Assembly (NCBI GenBank): GCA_950295325.1
Contig: OX485806.1
Coordinates: 2,478,001 to 2,542,000 of the forward strand
Source: Polytrichum commune
Lineage: Eukaryota; Streptophyta; Polytrichopsida; Polytrichales; Polytrichaceae
Reading direction: 5' to 3'
Length of the DNA: 64,000 nucleotides
Shown here: positions 48,201 to 60,296 of the stretch, in pieces
Layout: every line of letters begins with the position of its first letter
Position numbering within the stretch: the stretch's first letter is position 1
Made by a program: the position numbers and the translations under genes
Notes under the pieces: model-generated
The model's input: the letters and a program-made list of their open reading frames with translations, nothing else
Databases searched by the model: none
Told to the model about the DNA's origin: nothing

Positions 48201-49662
48201 GTTCTGCACGCTTTGTGAGCCTGACAAAACCTTACAAAATGACATAATTTCAAGAGCTGAGAGCCTGTACAGAGAAACATAAATGATATGGCATTACTCT
48301 TTTTAACACTCTTAACCATACTACTTCCATCCATCATTCTCGACAGTGAGTTCCAGATGCAGAAAGAAAGTGCCAAAGAGTGTAACCATCTCCAGGAGGT
48401 AATAAAGTGGAGGACGGTTCCAAGAATGTGAGATGCCTCAATGTGGATGAGATACTGAAATTGCACCTGAGTGGAAAGAACGTGAAGGGCAGACTTGCAA
48501 AGTGTTGGACAGCTCGATATTGGGAGTAGGTCAAATAACCCTCTGCCACACTGTTGCACAAAACAAAGGGGGGAAAATCTCAAGCCCTAGCTCCTTTTTC
48601 GCTCTTTTCCTAGATAAATGAGCAGGGAAATGCGTCCTTAACATGTAAACTTCGCATATAGCTTTCAGACATAGATTTGAAAGGAAGTAAAGATGGACCT
48701 GTGAGGATATCCGAGAGGAAAAAATCGGCTGAAGAAGCTGTCGACTGCCTTTTGGACTGGAGGCCTCGTATCCCGCAACCGTTGGACCTGGCCAATCCCA
48801 ATTGATCAGAGGTTAGTTACTGAAGCGAGAACCTTACACAAGTGGGTCGTTCAACACCACAGTTACAAATACTTATAAAATGCTACATTCATCGGCATCT
48901 AACATTCTACCCAAGTGTCACGGAGATGAATTTGCTGTTATTCTCACACCTTTATAATAGCAGTACTTTGCATTATAGAATTATGTAAAAGGGCCAACAT
49001 AGGAGCTAACAGAGAAAAACGAGCAAAAAAAAAAAACAATCTTGTTTGCCGATGTGAAGTACGATAGGAAAGTAAGTTAAGATTCGCGGAAACTCGAAAG
49101 ATGCAAACTTGAGAGATGAAATAGCAACCTTTTCCTACATTATTCAATGTATTGAGACTAGGGTTTAAGCTGGGTTTAAGATTTTAGCCCAGCTGATGTG
49201 TACGCTCCTCTTCGTGAGGAACTACAATTACCCCACTAATCGATGGCTGTTATTCTGGTCCTTAAGAACCGAAGAGTGGCAAACACCAATGCGTCAAGTT
49301 CTTCTCAGTATTTCTGGAAATTATGCCTTTTTTTCCTGTGATGTAAAGGCAATGAGACACACCTCTCTCTTATCCTTCTCAGAAATTCTGCCCAAAACAT
49401 TATTGAACATCAGGTAACGCTTGGTCCCTTAAAAATAGCATGATTATGCATATACGTGTTATTCTACCTGAAGAATGCTGTCCCGCTGCGAGACATTAAA
49501 CCTGTACTCCCGCTGCAACTTATCAGCAACCTCAACCCACTTCATTGGCACTTGCTCAGCGTCTTCGAAATTCCCACCCTTCTCGCTCACTTCTCCAAAC
49601 CGCTCATTCCCCTTAACCTCCTCTACTATGGAACGAGATGAGACTTCCAAACACAGCCGGCT
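45239..49662 (-). pseudogene. RUS4: RUS4-like (root UVB sensitive family, DUF647) gene with disabling lesions
   Basis: Exons on the minus strand in order: N-terminal exon ending 49468 (NVSQRDSILQ), 48787-48699, 48550-48467 (EGYLTYSQYRAVQHFAS), 48073-48014 (SLLFAAGFRPTPAQATIVSW), 47753-47660 (DGMQHIGKLVCSSMGARID), 47436-47339 (ADVMYDIGAGLEVASPLCPQ), 47193-47014 (KATRLPV ... AKEGNLSDLYAKG), 46131-46009 (APINTLNSQRTAML) and 45679-45239. All have GT-AG boundaries and consistent phases. The order and motifs match plant RUS4. RUS proteins are DUF647 proteins, of which RUS1 and RUS2 act in early seedling growth and UV-B sensing. Two lesions are clear: TAA at 47151-47149 where a Tyr is expected after RLPV, and a one-base deletion near 48500 that moves HFAS out of frame with ALHVLSTQ. 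The N-terminal exon also lacks an in-frame ATG above 49650. Either the gene is dead or the assembly has errors. Confidence 0.8.
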
Positions 49663-50346
49663 TCATGTGAACTCTCCTTTGGCTCATTCCAACGTTCGCA
49701 ACGCCATACTCTCGTGGCGATGCCATAGAATCGTGCTCAAAACCTCCGTTCGCCATATTCTTGATTTCTCCCAAGAGTTACAAAATCCACTAATAAATGT
49801 TATAATTTCACATACTCTCGAGCTCCACCGTAGCTGAAAAAACTTTGCTACGCTAATAGCAAATGCCACCGCAGGCAATCAGGCGTCGCCCAAACCCAAA
49901 ACCCCAAACAACTTAAACCCCATGCACCGAGAATTTTCGCCAATTACCACATAGCGAGCTATAACTGGGATCAATTCGTGCTCAGGAAGGTGAAATTACT
50001 ACAATGGAGCAAATTGTGTGGCCGAAAAATGCTCGCACCCATTACTTGCGGTTGCAACCCAAAACCCTGGAACCACAGCTTCAATTCTGCGTTGTTTTCC
50101 TTCGTTCAAGTTCGAGAATTCATCATTTTCGATGCCGTTTGTTCCCAGGGCCGCCCTAGCGTAATTTGCTACCAGCGAGATCGAAGTGACGGAGAGGCGA
50201 GGTGGATGAGGCGGCCACCAGCGCCAGCCCTAGAAATCCTTGCGACGGCGACATTCATGACCAGGGTCGCCCTCGAGGCTTTCTCGCCGCTAAAGAATAT
50301 GTGAACGAATAGTAGATCTTCGTGCGCCACGTAGATGCAATGAACG
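49663..50346. other. Upstream region of the RUS4-like locus
   Basis: Relatively CpG-rich, as expected for a promoter and leader. The plus-strand open frame 49978-50304 lies antisense to this region and shows no known motif. Part of the true N-terminus of the RUS4-like protein may lie in 49663-49880 in another frame. Confidence 0.4.
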
Positions 50347-51899
50347 GGGAGTACCGAACTTTAGTTACGAGCTAGCCGAATTTTTTTGAAGATTTCCGAA
50401 TGAGTTTGCAATGATTCGGACGAGGTACCGACTTAAAATTAGAAAGGTCAGAAATTGACCGGTTGAAATGAGAAAATATCGGCAATATAGCCGGTTGAGG
50501 CATCATATTTTAGGATATTTACCGAGCCAATTTTTAAATTTTAGGCAAGTAGCCGAAGGGATTAGGGATAGGGCGGTTTTTTTTACTAGGGTAATAGAGT
50601 TATCCTTTAATTCAAATGAGTTTGGTAGGGAGTTTCTTACAAAACCTTCCATGTTTGGCAAGCTTGAGGTGCATGCGTCCTAGTAAAAAAAAATTCCCTA
50701 TCCCTAATATTAGAGTCATAACTCATAAGGTTAAGATTCTAAGAACCATGAAGGCTAAGTAATTTAGGGAAGGTTCCGTTCACAAGGCCGATTAGGGTTT
50801 TGAGCCGCTCTAAGCATCCAAGGACCCTCTGTCACGAGTATAAGGAGCTGCAGTCCTTTCTGCAGAGTATCTCACTCCTCCATCGAGATTTCTCTTTGTG
50901 TTGAGTGCTCTCTGTACTGCTCTTCCGCTTCTGCTAGATTCATCTTCATTTGGGTGCGACACTGCGAAGAGGAGTTTGTGCTAGCCTTTGCGACCTTGAT
51001 TTTGTCTTGATTCAGAGCTTACCCATCGAAATGCTTATTTCTTTAGTCTATCTTGATTCAGAGCTCACCCATTGAAATGCTTATTTCTGCAGTCTGTTTT
51101 GATTCAGCCCTTACCTATCGAAATGCTTATTTCTGTACATCGAAATGCTTATTTCTGCAGGTTGTCTTGATTCAGAGCTTACCCATCGAAATGTTTATTT
51201 CTGCAGATTAAAATGCTTATTTCTGTAGATCGAAATGCTTATTACTGCAGGTTGTCTTGATTCAGAGCTTACCCATCGAAATGCTTATTTCTGCAGATCG
51301 AAATGTTTATTTCTGCAGTCTGTAAGGCTTATTTCTGCAGCTGTCTTGATTCAGAGCTTACCCATCGAAATGCTTATTTCTGCAGTCTGTAATGCTTATT
51401 TTTGCAGTTTGTTTTGATTCAGAGCTTACCCATCGAAATGCTTATTTCTGCAGTTGTTTTGATCAAAGCTTACCCATCGAAATGCTTATTTCTGCAGTTG
51501 TCTTGATTCAGAGCTTATCCATCGAAATGCTTATTTCTGCAGTTGTTTTGATCAAAGCTTACCCATCGAAATGCTTATTTCTGCAGTTGTCTTGATTCAG
51601 AGCTTACCCATCGAAATGCTTATTTCTGCAGTCTGTCTTTATTCAAATTCGCCCATTTAAAAGCATAATACCAATTTTTTATAATATTAAAAAAAACAAA
51701 TCCGACATACAATACAAATCTTCGGAAACATACCGAATTGAAATTCACAAAATCGGAAAATTACCGAATGAGAAAGTTAAATATCGGAATTTAACCGACA
51801 AAAAAAATTGGATTTAGGTAGCTTCCGATCAAAAAAATAAAAATCCGAATCTTTTCATAAAAGATCGGAAATCTACCGATTTTGGTAAAAAAACTCCCC
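50347..51899. repeat. Repeat block bounded by GGGGAGT / ACTCCCC with an internal minisatellite
   Basis: Both flanks of the block are rich in short ACCGA / TCGG motifs (50350-50510 and 51700-51890), and its extremes form a short inverted pair (50347-50353 and 51893-51899). Centre 50780-51000 resembles a promoter and leader (GAGTATAAGG). No target duplication or coding domain was seen, so its class is unknown. Confidence 0.4.
51005..51640 (+). repeat. Minisatellite, about 40-60 bp units
   Basis: More than ten units built from TTGATTCAGAGCTTACCCAT, CGAAATGCTTATTTCTGCAG and a variable GTTGTC/GTCTGT linker. Some units contain only the second half. Frames across it are open in places (51235-51595) only because the unit lacks stops in that frame. 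Confidence 0.9.
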
Positions 51900-52138
51900 G
51901 GACTCTGCGTAGATGTTGCGTCCCAGTAGATTTTAGCAGCTTTTGTGCGACGTGGAGAATGTGCTGGTTAGAATATAGTATCCTTCTGGATAAAGGCATT
52001 TATTAGTCCACGTAGGATTGAGTCCCGAGGCTTCGTAGCTAGGTATATACTATATATATGGTATCTACACTAAACCTCTCATTTGCTTTGTGACCCACAC
52101 CAATGCCCCGGACGTTTTTGGGCATATATAGTCGGTCA

Positions 52139-52328
52139 AGATCCTAGTGATTCTAAATCCAACCGGTTACATGTTGACATCTTCCGGTTTTGCTTTCATT
52201 CATTTGAGGTATATTCTTGTATAGATTCCTCTAAAATGATCGGTGATTCTCCTAAAGTCCCAAACTTCAACCGGTTATTTCTCAAACTCAACCAGTTCAT
52301 TTATAACTAACCGCCAGTTCTCCCCGAG
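52139..52328. repeat. Repeat R, copy 2
   Basis: About 190 bp homologous to 38476-38660 and 57069-57262, including TCCAACCGGTTACATGTTGA and TTATTTCTCAAACTCAACCA. No ISG12-like core is attached. Confidence 0.75.
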
Positions 52329-55050
52329 CAATGACCCACACTATTTGTTGTACAATGCTTGGTGGCAACTAGAGCAGTCCACTTTAATTAAGATGGCACA
52401 CGAATTTCAATGGCAGTTTGATTAAGATGTTAGATGTGGTTTGTTGGTCCCAATCGTCCAGCTATAGGGTAGCCAGGTGGTTATTGAGGCAATTGGCATC
52501 AACAATGACAACAATCTTTTGTAATGGTCATCGTTGTTGGTGGTGTTTGACAACAACCTTGGGGGGGGGGGAGGGATTGGAGGGGGGGGCAAGACTTTTA
52601 TGCCAATGGCGAAAAACAGGTTGCTAACAAACATTGGAAGTGAGGGTATGGCTTTCAGTTGTATGGCACGCTTTGATCTAAGCCACAACTCAACCAATGC
52701 ATCTACCAATCTAAATTGTCTTACTAAAATTTGTTCATATATATTTGTGTCAAGTACCTCCTTTTTTTAACCTATTTCATTTAAGAGGACATATTCGATT
52801 TTTGTGTTTATGTCAATGTTTTGATATAGGTGATTCTTTTTTGTTGTGGCTTGTAATTTTGGATATCATGAAATACATCCCTCAGTATATGTAATGCATG
52901 TTAATATGCAGTAAATTTAGTAGGTGGTTTTGTTGAGTGTAAAGAACACAAATTTAAATGTATTAATGGGAGGATAAACATGCACAATGAAAATGCACAT
53001 GTTCAACAAGCAACAAAAAAAACCTATTGAATAACAAACAATATGTGATTTCCTTACATCTAGTATAATTGTATTAGAAAACATTGTACATTGATTACAA
53101 AAGTTTAGCTATTTTATGCTAGTAAAAATGTGTATTGATGCTTGGGGCAATTGTGTAGTTTTGGTCACTTCAACTACACATATAATATGCCAAAAAACTA
53201 TGCTTGAGTTGCATCTTGACTAGAAGCTTCTTCAAAATTTACTCGTAGGTCTTAAATGTTATATCGGAGGAATCTTGGGACTGCTACACCTCCGGTTTCG
53301 AGTGACTAGTACATAACAAACCCCTAAGCATTGCAAGCTACATTCATCCCCAATAGCAACATACCATTAACCATTATCTCCTACATTTTGTATAAAATCA
53401 ATTAGCAATAGTCACAGTAATACCATGAAAGCTACTACTGAGTGACAATAGAGAAAATTTATATCGAATATGTCCTCTTGCATTGTTGCATCGTCGAAGT
53501 AGCAACATGGAGATACCACCTCGTAGTAGTAGCAACATCAAAGTTGCAACCACACTCTATGGCCAAGTAGAACGAGGAACTCAAAGTAGTAGCATTAAAT
53601 TAGCTACCACATTTTGCGCTTATAAGAGAGTAGGAACAAAATGATGTCTATAAGCATGTCTAAAGGATATTCTCCTTGACACAATGCCAAGTGGCATGAT
53701 TGTCACCATTAGACACAAAAACACACATCATTCATTCTTTAAAACATAGATTTGAATTTGACTTTTGCAACTCACCTCTCCTTTATGAAGAAGACAACCC
53801 CAAATTTTGGAAGTTTTCAAGCAATTCTCCACCAGTTCATGATGACGTTGCCATGATGAAATGTAGGTTTTTTTTTCTTTGTAAAGTGGTAGACAAGTTT
53901 GTATTGAACTTTATGAATGAACACATTCTTCATTATTTATGGGAGTTACAAGGCAAACGATGCAATATATTATATCCAAAGAGTACATAACATGAACATA
54001 TCGCTTATGAAAAGAACCATAGGCTCAAACATATTAGGGTACATTTTAAAATAATTTCTAATTAAATTTGAAAGGTAATCATACAGCTCAAAAAGTCTTG
54101 TAAACATTGAAGAAAACACCAAATGGTTGAGAATAAAATGTCCATGCCGAAACAAAGGTGAAGGAGCAATGCGTTATGTGGAGCGTAGTAGAAAATTGCA
54201 CAACGCAATTAAAGCACAAGAATCTTTGGATAAGGTTCGTGCATTGCCCTTTGCAATAAAAATATTCATACAACTTCTATCATTAACCAACGACTTACCC
54301 AATGACATTGGATGCAAGTGAAGAGGGGTATTCCGAAGTCTCAAATGTGCTTACTACATCATTCACCATAGGTCTACCATCTCGGGACACCTAGAAGTGA
54401 TTGGATGTCAATCAGGATATACAATACATAGAATGGACCTATGGGAATGTGAACCTCTTCAACATGAACTTAAATCTATGACACCCCGACTAAGAATTTC
54501 AAGGATAACATATCAATGTGACCCCTAGTGGATGTTCTCTACCGCACCAACATTTTAAGTTTGGTTCGTGATGGATTGGGCATGATTTCATAAGCCTCAT
54601 AGGGGGTAATGAAGTCCAAGAGAGAGAGGAAAGATGTTGAGCAAGCAATGTAGAGGTCCCCAAACCAATGTTAGAATTAACATATCATAGGGTTCAATAG
54701 GGTGGGGAATTAAGATAATATATAGTAGGGCCCCACATTATGGATGAACACTATTAAATGAAATCTCATGGATGTATCTTTGTAGTTGGATGTATATGTT
54801 GGATTAGATATGGGAAGGGGTCCCGATGGGTTTGGGCATTTTGTTTGGCTTTGTGAGTTCTCGGTTAGGATTTGCGAGACCTCTCCAAAGTTTTCATGTA
54901 TGTGTAAACTCCTACCTTCTTCCGAACTTGGCGAATGTTGATGGTTGATTGTTCAAGGTTTAGGAATAGGCACATTCAAATAATTACGCTCCTCATGTGA
55001 GCCCATCCCAAGCTTCATCATTCCTACTTTTAGTTCTTTGCTCTTTTGGT
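52329..55050. other. Intergenic stretch, nothing recognised
   Basis: AT-rich, with a short G-rich run near 52560-52590. Short frames (for example 53700-53990 and 54127-54321) show no known domains. I see no terminal repeats delimiting an element. Confidence 0.4.
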
Positions 55051-55058
55051 AGATGGGT

Positions 55059-55412
55059 CTCGGGGGGGGGGGGGGGGGTTGTCATTGGTTGGAGTAGCAA
55101 TACACGTGCGAACAAATGATAGGGTACTTAAAAAACATGAGGGCAAAAAATTATAATTGGACTTAAGAGTAATATAGGGTATCAAAAATGGCATTGGACA
55201 TCTTTAAAGTACTATAGGGTATGAAATAATAGGTAATTTGGAATTATAAGTAAGGCAAGCCATTTTTCTATTAACCCAAAGTAGAAGTTTACATAATGAT
55301 AGCATGTGAAAAAAAGAAGAGAATTGAAAGTAAATCCCCCCCTATAAAATAGTGGTTGTTCGCACCTATATCCTTAACTTTTTAACACACTGCCCCCCCC
55401 CCCCCCCCCGAG
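55059..55412. mobile_element. hAT-type MITE with poly-G terminus, copy 2
   Basis: A 354-bp element from CTCGG plus a G run to a C run plus CGAG, flanked by the perfect 8-bp duplication AGATGGGT (55051-55058 and 55413-55420). Its interior is the inverse of the elements at 19619 and 63007. This copy keeps homopolymer runs at both ends, showing that they belong to the inverted termini. Confidence 0.92.
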
Positions 55413-55420
55413 AGATGGGT

Positions 55421-57064
55421 AGGGTTTAGAGTTTTGATTTGTTGTTGTGATTTCTCACATTTTTTGGATCCAATTGTCAACACAAAGGAAGGGGCAACGT
55501 CAGAAGGAGGCAATCATGCGAGCGACTTGAGGTTTAGGATCTTTGTGAGGTTGTTGGTCACCAACCATGTTTGTAATGTTTCTAAAGTTGAAAATGTTCT
55601 CGCTTGATGATGCCAACGCTAAATCCACAACTTATTGGACCTTGTGAGTGTGTTGAGGGCGACACATATGCCAAACTCAAACCACTACTTGAAGGTATTC
55701 ATATTATGGATTGCCCTTTTCAATTCTTACTATGATGTGGGGGTGAACTACAAAATTGTTTTGTCTGAGGAAATGTAGGAGTACAAACTCCTAGCTGCTC
55801 ATTGAATTGTTTTGGGTAGGGTTTTAGGCAAAGGTTGTGGCAATGTTTTTGGTAGATTGTATAGCTAGCAATGTTTGGCTTAAATTTAGGGTTCGAGACT
55901 TTTTGTCTTGAGCCCAAAGTTATAAAGGTACTCAATCATAAGTTGCCACCACACAAACCTTAACTCCATGCATCTAAAGTATGTAGATCTCATCCATGTT
56001 GGTATTACATGACTCTAATGAGCGGTTGAATGGACATGTTTATATGGATGCCTCAACCTTATTATGGTGCATCGTATATAGCTCAATTAATTTTAATGGC
56101 CGCTAGAGAAATTTCTAGGCTCTGTTTGATCCAGGAGAAGGCTTTGGATGCGCTACAGAAATAACGCCACGTAGCATGACATGTCACCTCTCCTTTGTGA
56201 GCCGTCTGATGATGTACCCTTTTCTCTCTGGCCGTCAATTTTTTCTCCAAGGACCCCTGTTTGCTTTCCCATGCAGCTTCCTAAGTGTGTTGAGATGCTG
56301 TTCCACTTCATCCCACAATCTCGCACAAATTGCTCGCACTTTGTTTTATTAGATGCATTCACTCACACATTTAACTTATACTTACGGAATGTGTTCTACC
56401 ATATGAGAGTTGCGCACATGGGCGCCAATCCGCCCCACCAGCTACCTGGCGGAGGTCCACATGGCCCCCCGCGGTTGGCCGGCCAGGGGTGCGTGCAAAC
56501 CTCTGCAACAAGCTCACACATCAAGCAGGTAGAGAGTGCCTTGTTGCTCCAACCTTTGCCTCCGCCTGCTTCCCGCATTCATCTTTCCCGACCTTTTTTA
56601 CCTCAATATGTGTCCGTGAGTGTGAGAGAGAAAGGAGAGGGGGAATTTGAGATTGTTCCGTAGTAAGAAACTTGCAAGGAAATTATCGGGCGGAGGGTTG
56701 CGAACCCGTGGCCGTCCAGGTTGGGGTGGAGCTGGATGAGATTCATCGCCTCCGCTAGGCGGAGCGGCTAATGGTTGCTCATGTGCACAGCATGATGGTT
56801 GCTTCATATCTCTGCATGTCTACAAGTGATCGTATTGTCTGCAACAAGGTGATAAATCCTAGAGCTCAGAGTTTCAAATGCAAGGTGGGTGGATGGTAAC
56901 TTTAAAGAGAGCAACTAAAAGGAAGATGTAAGTTAGGAATATCTCCTTGGAAGAGAAGCACGGACGGACAAGTAGCTCAGATGCTTGGGGTCTGTGAGTT
57001 TACGGCATTTGAAGAAATTTGGGATTAGGAAACAATGTCCGGAAAGTTTTTTGGACAAAATTAG
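55421..57064. other. Intergenic stretch with a possible SINE
   Basis: The 160-codon frame at 56181-56663 is open but unlike any protein I know. On the minus strand, 56790-56660 contains GGGTTCGCAACCC, close to a pol III B box, but no convincing A box or tail, so a SINE is only possible. The segment 56876-57040 is partly repeated at 57287-57415. Confidence 0.4.
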
Positions 57065-57068
57065 TCAA

Positions 57069-57262
57069 AATCCTAGTGTTTCCAAATCCAACCGGTTACA
57101 TGTTGACATCTTTTGATTTTTGGTTATTAAATTGAGGTATATTCTATAAATTCCTCTGCAATGATCGGTGATTTTCCGAAGGTGTTGAATTTCAACCAGT
57201 TCTTTCTCAAACTCAACTGGTTCTCCTTGAACTAGCAGCTGGTTCTCCCCGTTCATTGTCAG
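57069..57262. repeat. Repeat R, copy 3
   Basis: Homologous to 38476-38660 and 52139-52328. On the minus strand it encodes NGENQLLVQGEPVEFEKE, resembling the tail of ISG12-like copy B, but no ISG12-like core is nearby. Confidence 0.75.
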
Positions 57263-57697
57263 GAAATGCTTGCTACGGCTCATCATTCAAATGCAGGCTG
57301 AATTTGAAGAGAGCATCTGAAATGGAGGTGTAGGAAGCTGCTTGTGAGAAGGGACGAGCAACTCAGATGCTCGGGGTTTTAGGTTAACGGCATTTGCAGA
57401 TATTTAGGGTTAACTTAGTTTATGCTAGGCCTCATCATTGGCTTCTTCTGCAGCAGGAGCAGCAGAAAAACATTGTCAGAAGTATAAAAGACTAAAATTA
57501 GAAAGTTTGGGAGGAGGAGAGGGAATTGTTTTGGAAATTTGGAGGAGTAGTCTTGCCGGAGGACGCAGTGCGTATCTTTTTATTTTTACGACAAAAAAAA
57601 CTTTATTTTCATAGTAAAGATGCCACGAGGACCAATGTAAGTATTGGCACTTGTTTTGAATATTTCGGTCATGTGTAGTAGAAAGTCTATGTGTGAG

Positions 57698-58666
57698 TAT
57701 GAGCCCAAAATGGTTGCTCATATTTGTTTTATGCTTAGGATCTACTTAGAATTGCATTTGGAGTGTTATTGAAACAATTAAAAGTATAAAAAGAGTGAGG
57801 CTTGGTGTGGATTTATGTTTAGGCCTTAAGCCTATTTTGTGTGGTTAATTAGAAGCTTAACGACATTAGGGAGTGTTTTGGTTGAGTGAGTAGTGTTTGA
57901 GGAAGCAAGGGGAAGGGCCTTTGATTTAAATGTTTGAATTAGAACATGCTCTTGTTGGTTTAGGGGGTGAGGGTTTAGTGGATAGGATAAGGTCCTACTA
58001 AGTAGGAGAAGGCTAAGGGGGTTGTGGTTTGGGTGCCCTCCCTCCTTCCTTCCTCCTCTCTCTCATTCTCTCTCTCTCTCATTCTCTTGTGTGTGGGTGT
58101 GTGTGTGTGTGTGTTGTGTAGTGTGGTAGAGAATATAGTTGATTAGAGGGAACTTAGAGAATTAGCTGATTAAAGGGTAACTGAGGCAGCAACTCTACTA
58201 AGGGTGACTGAGGCAGCAACTCTACTAAGGGTAACAGAGGCAGCAACTCTACTAAGGGTAACTGAGACGGCAGTTAGACTAAGGGTGCTGCGACAGCAGC
58301 CGGAACAAAGGCCGAGCTGCGACAACAGCTCTACTAAGGGTGACTGAGACGGCAGTTAGAATGAGGGGTTAGATAGGTCTAGTACCCTAAGTTAAAGATG
58401 GATGGGTTAGCTAGGTAGTTAGCTATCCGGGTAATCGGGGATGCAATTGTGTGGGAAGTTGATAGAGGGTGTGAAGATAGTAACAATAGAGAAAAACGTT
58501 TATCAACGCTTGTACTCATAATATGGAATAAATTGGTGTGACCCAAGGTATGTGTGATGTCATGGGGATGAATGACGGAGGAAGGGTAGACTAGGACGAA
58601 TATGAATGTGATCACCATACCCTCACCCGGACTAGGACGCTTAAGGGTGGGCGGTTTGGCCTCACA
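57698..58666 (+). mobile_element. Solo LTR, family E, copy 3
   Basis: A 969-bp unit starting TATGAGCCCAAAATGG (first G mutated) and ending GGTTTGGCCTCACA, flanked by the perfect 5-bp duplication GTGAG (57693-57697 and 58667-58671). It has a GGAATAAATTGG polyadenylation-like signal near 58527. Its centre contains a (TC)n/(TG)n tract at 58040-58115 and a short tandem array. Confidence 0.9.
58172..58370 (+). repeat. Short tandem array in solo LTR copy 3
   Basis: About six units of 27-31 bp built on GGTAACTGAGGCAGCAACTC followed by TACTAAG. It occupies the same relative part of the LTR as the 80-bp array of copy 2 but has an unrelated unit. Confidence 0.85.
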
Positions 58667-58671
58667 GTGAG

Positions 58672-60296
58672 GTCAAAGTTTTTTTTTTAAATGTGAAGTC
58701 TAAGATGTTTGCAGTTGTAGTACTGATAGACTAGGTGATTTTAATATTATCAGCCCAATTATCGTATATGTTTAATAATTGGTGTAAAAACCATTTCAAA
58801 CCAATCCAAATTTCACAGACATCGTCGACGTAACATTTGTAGTATAAAACCTGCTCAATGAAATTACAAACATTCCAAATTTATTCCTCTTATAGGCAAA
58901 ATAATAAATACGTGTAAACCATCACGAAAATTTGCACATTATTGCTTCTCGTATTTAACGCTAATAGATATTGTTAAACTTAAGATAATAATGGGACGGA
59001 TGGCATGATTAATTTATATTTTGATAAGGAAATTTTTGTACATTATACTTTTAAGGGCATAAAAACCTAGTGCGGTTGGAATGCTAGGATTTAAAGATTC
59101 TATGTCAAAAATAAAAATTGATTGAATCAAACTTCTAACTTGGAAATTTCTGGTTAAATACTTAAAAAATTTACAAGATGTATTTTTGTTTAAGGATGAT
59201 ATGATGGAGTTCATAGTGGAACCATATGAATATATGTTTAAACGTATAGTTTTTACAAAAACATATCGGTCTACTAAAAAAACACAGATTATGTACCTTA
59301 AGAATGAAATATAATATACATGACCAAAATTATTTTGGTTATTTAATATATTTGTATTTTTGAGGTGAAAATCTTGTTTTATATTTATGTTCGAGATATT
59401 CTAATCCATATGTGAATTCATCTCATGTAATAAATTCTATGGATTCATAGACTTCTTTATCTGCAAGCTGATGAAATCTCTTATATAAATATCATAATTT
59501 GTTCATAATTACCAAACATGAATTTTTGTCCGCTGGTGTTTTATGATTATACTAGTATCTTTCCGAAGTTTATTAAGGACCATCTTTAGGTGTCTCGGAA
59601 GAGGGGGGGTTAACTTGGTGTAACACCGCCACGGGTAAGTCACTTAGTGCATTTTAAAAACGACGTGCGGCATAATATAGAGAGGATTAAAATCATTTGA
59701 AATAAAAATTATAAAGGAATTCCAAATAATGAAGGGGCCATTAAATGTAGACAATCCCATTATAAGTAAGTTAGATGGACATAAAATGTGGGCCATTATT
59801 TTTTCGTAAAATTAATATAGGGGCTGAAGATAAGGATCCTAGAAGGTATGTTTAGTATGTTTGCTATGGTCTCCTATGTGATTTCTTCATAACTTTGTTT
59901 GCAATGATATTACTGTTTGCACCCTTCTTTGTTTCCATGGTTTCCCTTAACACTCGTCAATGCGTTAGGAAGTAGATTAGCTTTTATTACTTAAAAGGAA
60001 TATAGAGTACAAAAAATTGCAGTGACTTGGACAATATAAGTAATGGAAGGGTGCAAACAAATGGGCCATTTTTGAAATTTAAGTAATTATAGGGAGGCTT
60101 TAATTCAGCCCTTGAAGGTAAATAGCCCCAAAACAAAAAACCCCCAGCCGCACGTGGTGCACAAAAATGCCTTAGAGTGACCTACCCGTGAACACCGCAT
60201 GAATTTAACCGCCAATTCCTATCTAAATGATGTCCTCCAATGGTTTAAATTGTTTTTTCAATTCTAATGTAAGTTTGGATTATGTCAGGGGGAGAA
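58672..60296. other. AT-rich stretch, nothing recognised
   Basis: Very AT-rich, dense in stops on both strands. No terminal repeats or coding motifs were seen. Confidence 0.4.

Noticed and set aside
49978-50304. 108-codon plus-strand frame upstream of the RUS4-like locus
   Set aside because: GC-rich promoter-type sequence that is open by chance; no homology recognised.
51005-51640. Regular repeats with unique-looking linkers, CRISPR-like at first sight
   Set aside because: Linkers are few and repeated, units vary in length, and the host is a plant nucleus. It is a minisatellite.
56181-56663. 160-codon open frame
   Set aside because: No recognisable domain and a low-complexity Pro/Ser/His composition. 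Length alone is not enough in GC-richer sequence.
56660-56790. Possible tRNA gene or SINE on the minus strand (GGGTTCGCAACCC)
   Set aside because: No A box at the right distance and no cloverleaf could be drawn. It is kept only as a possibility in the stretch description.
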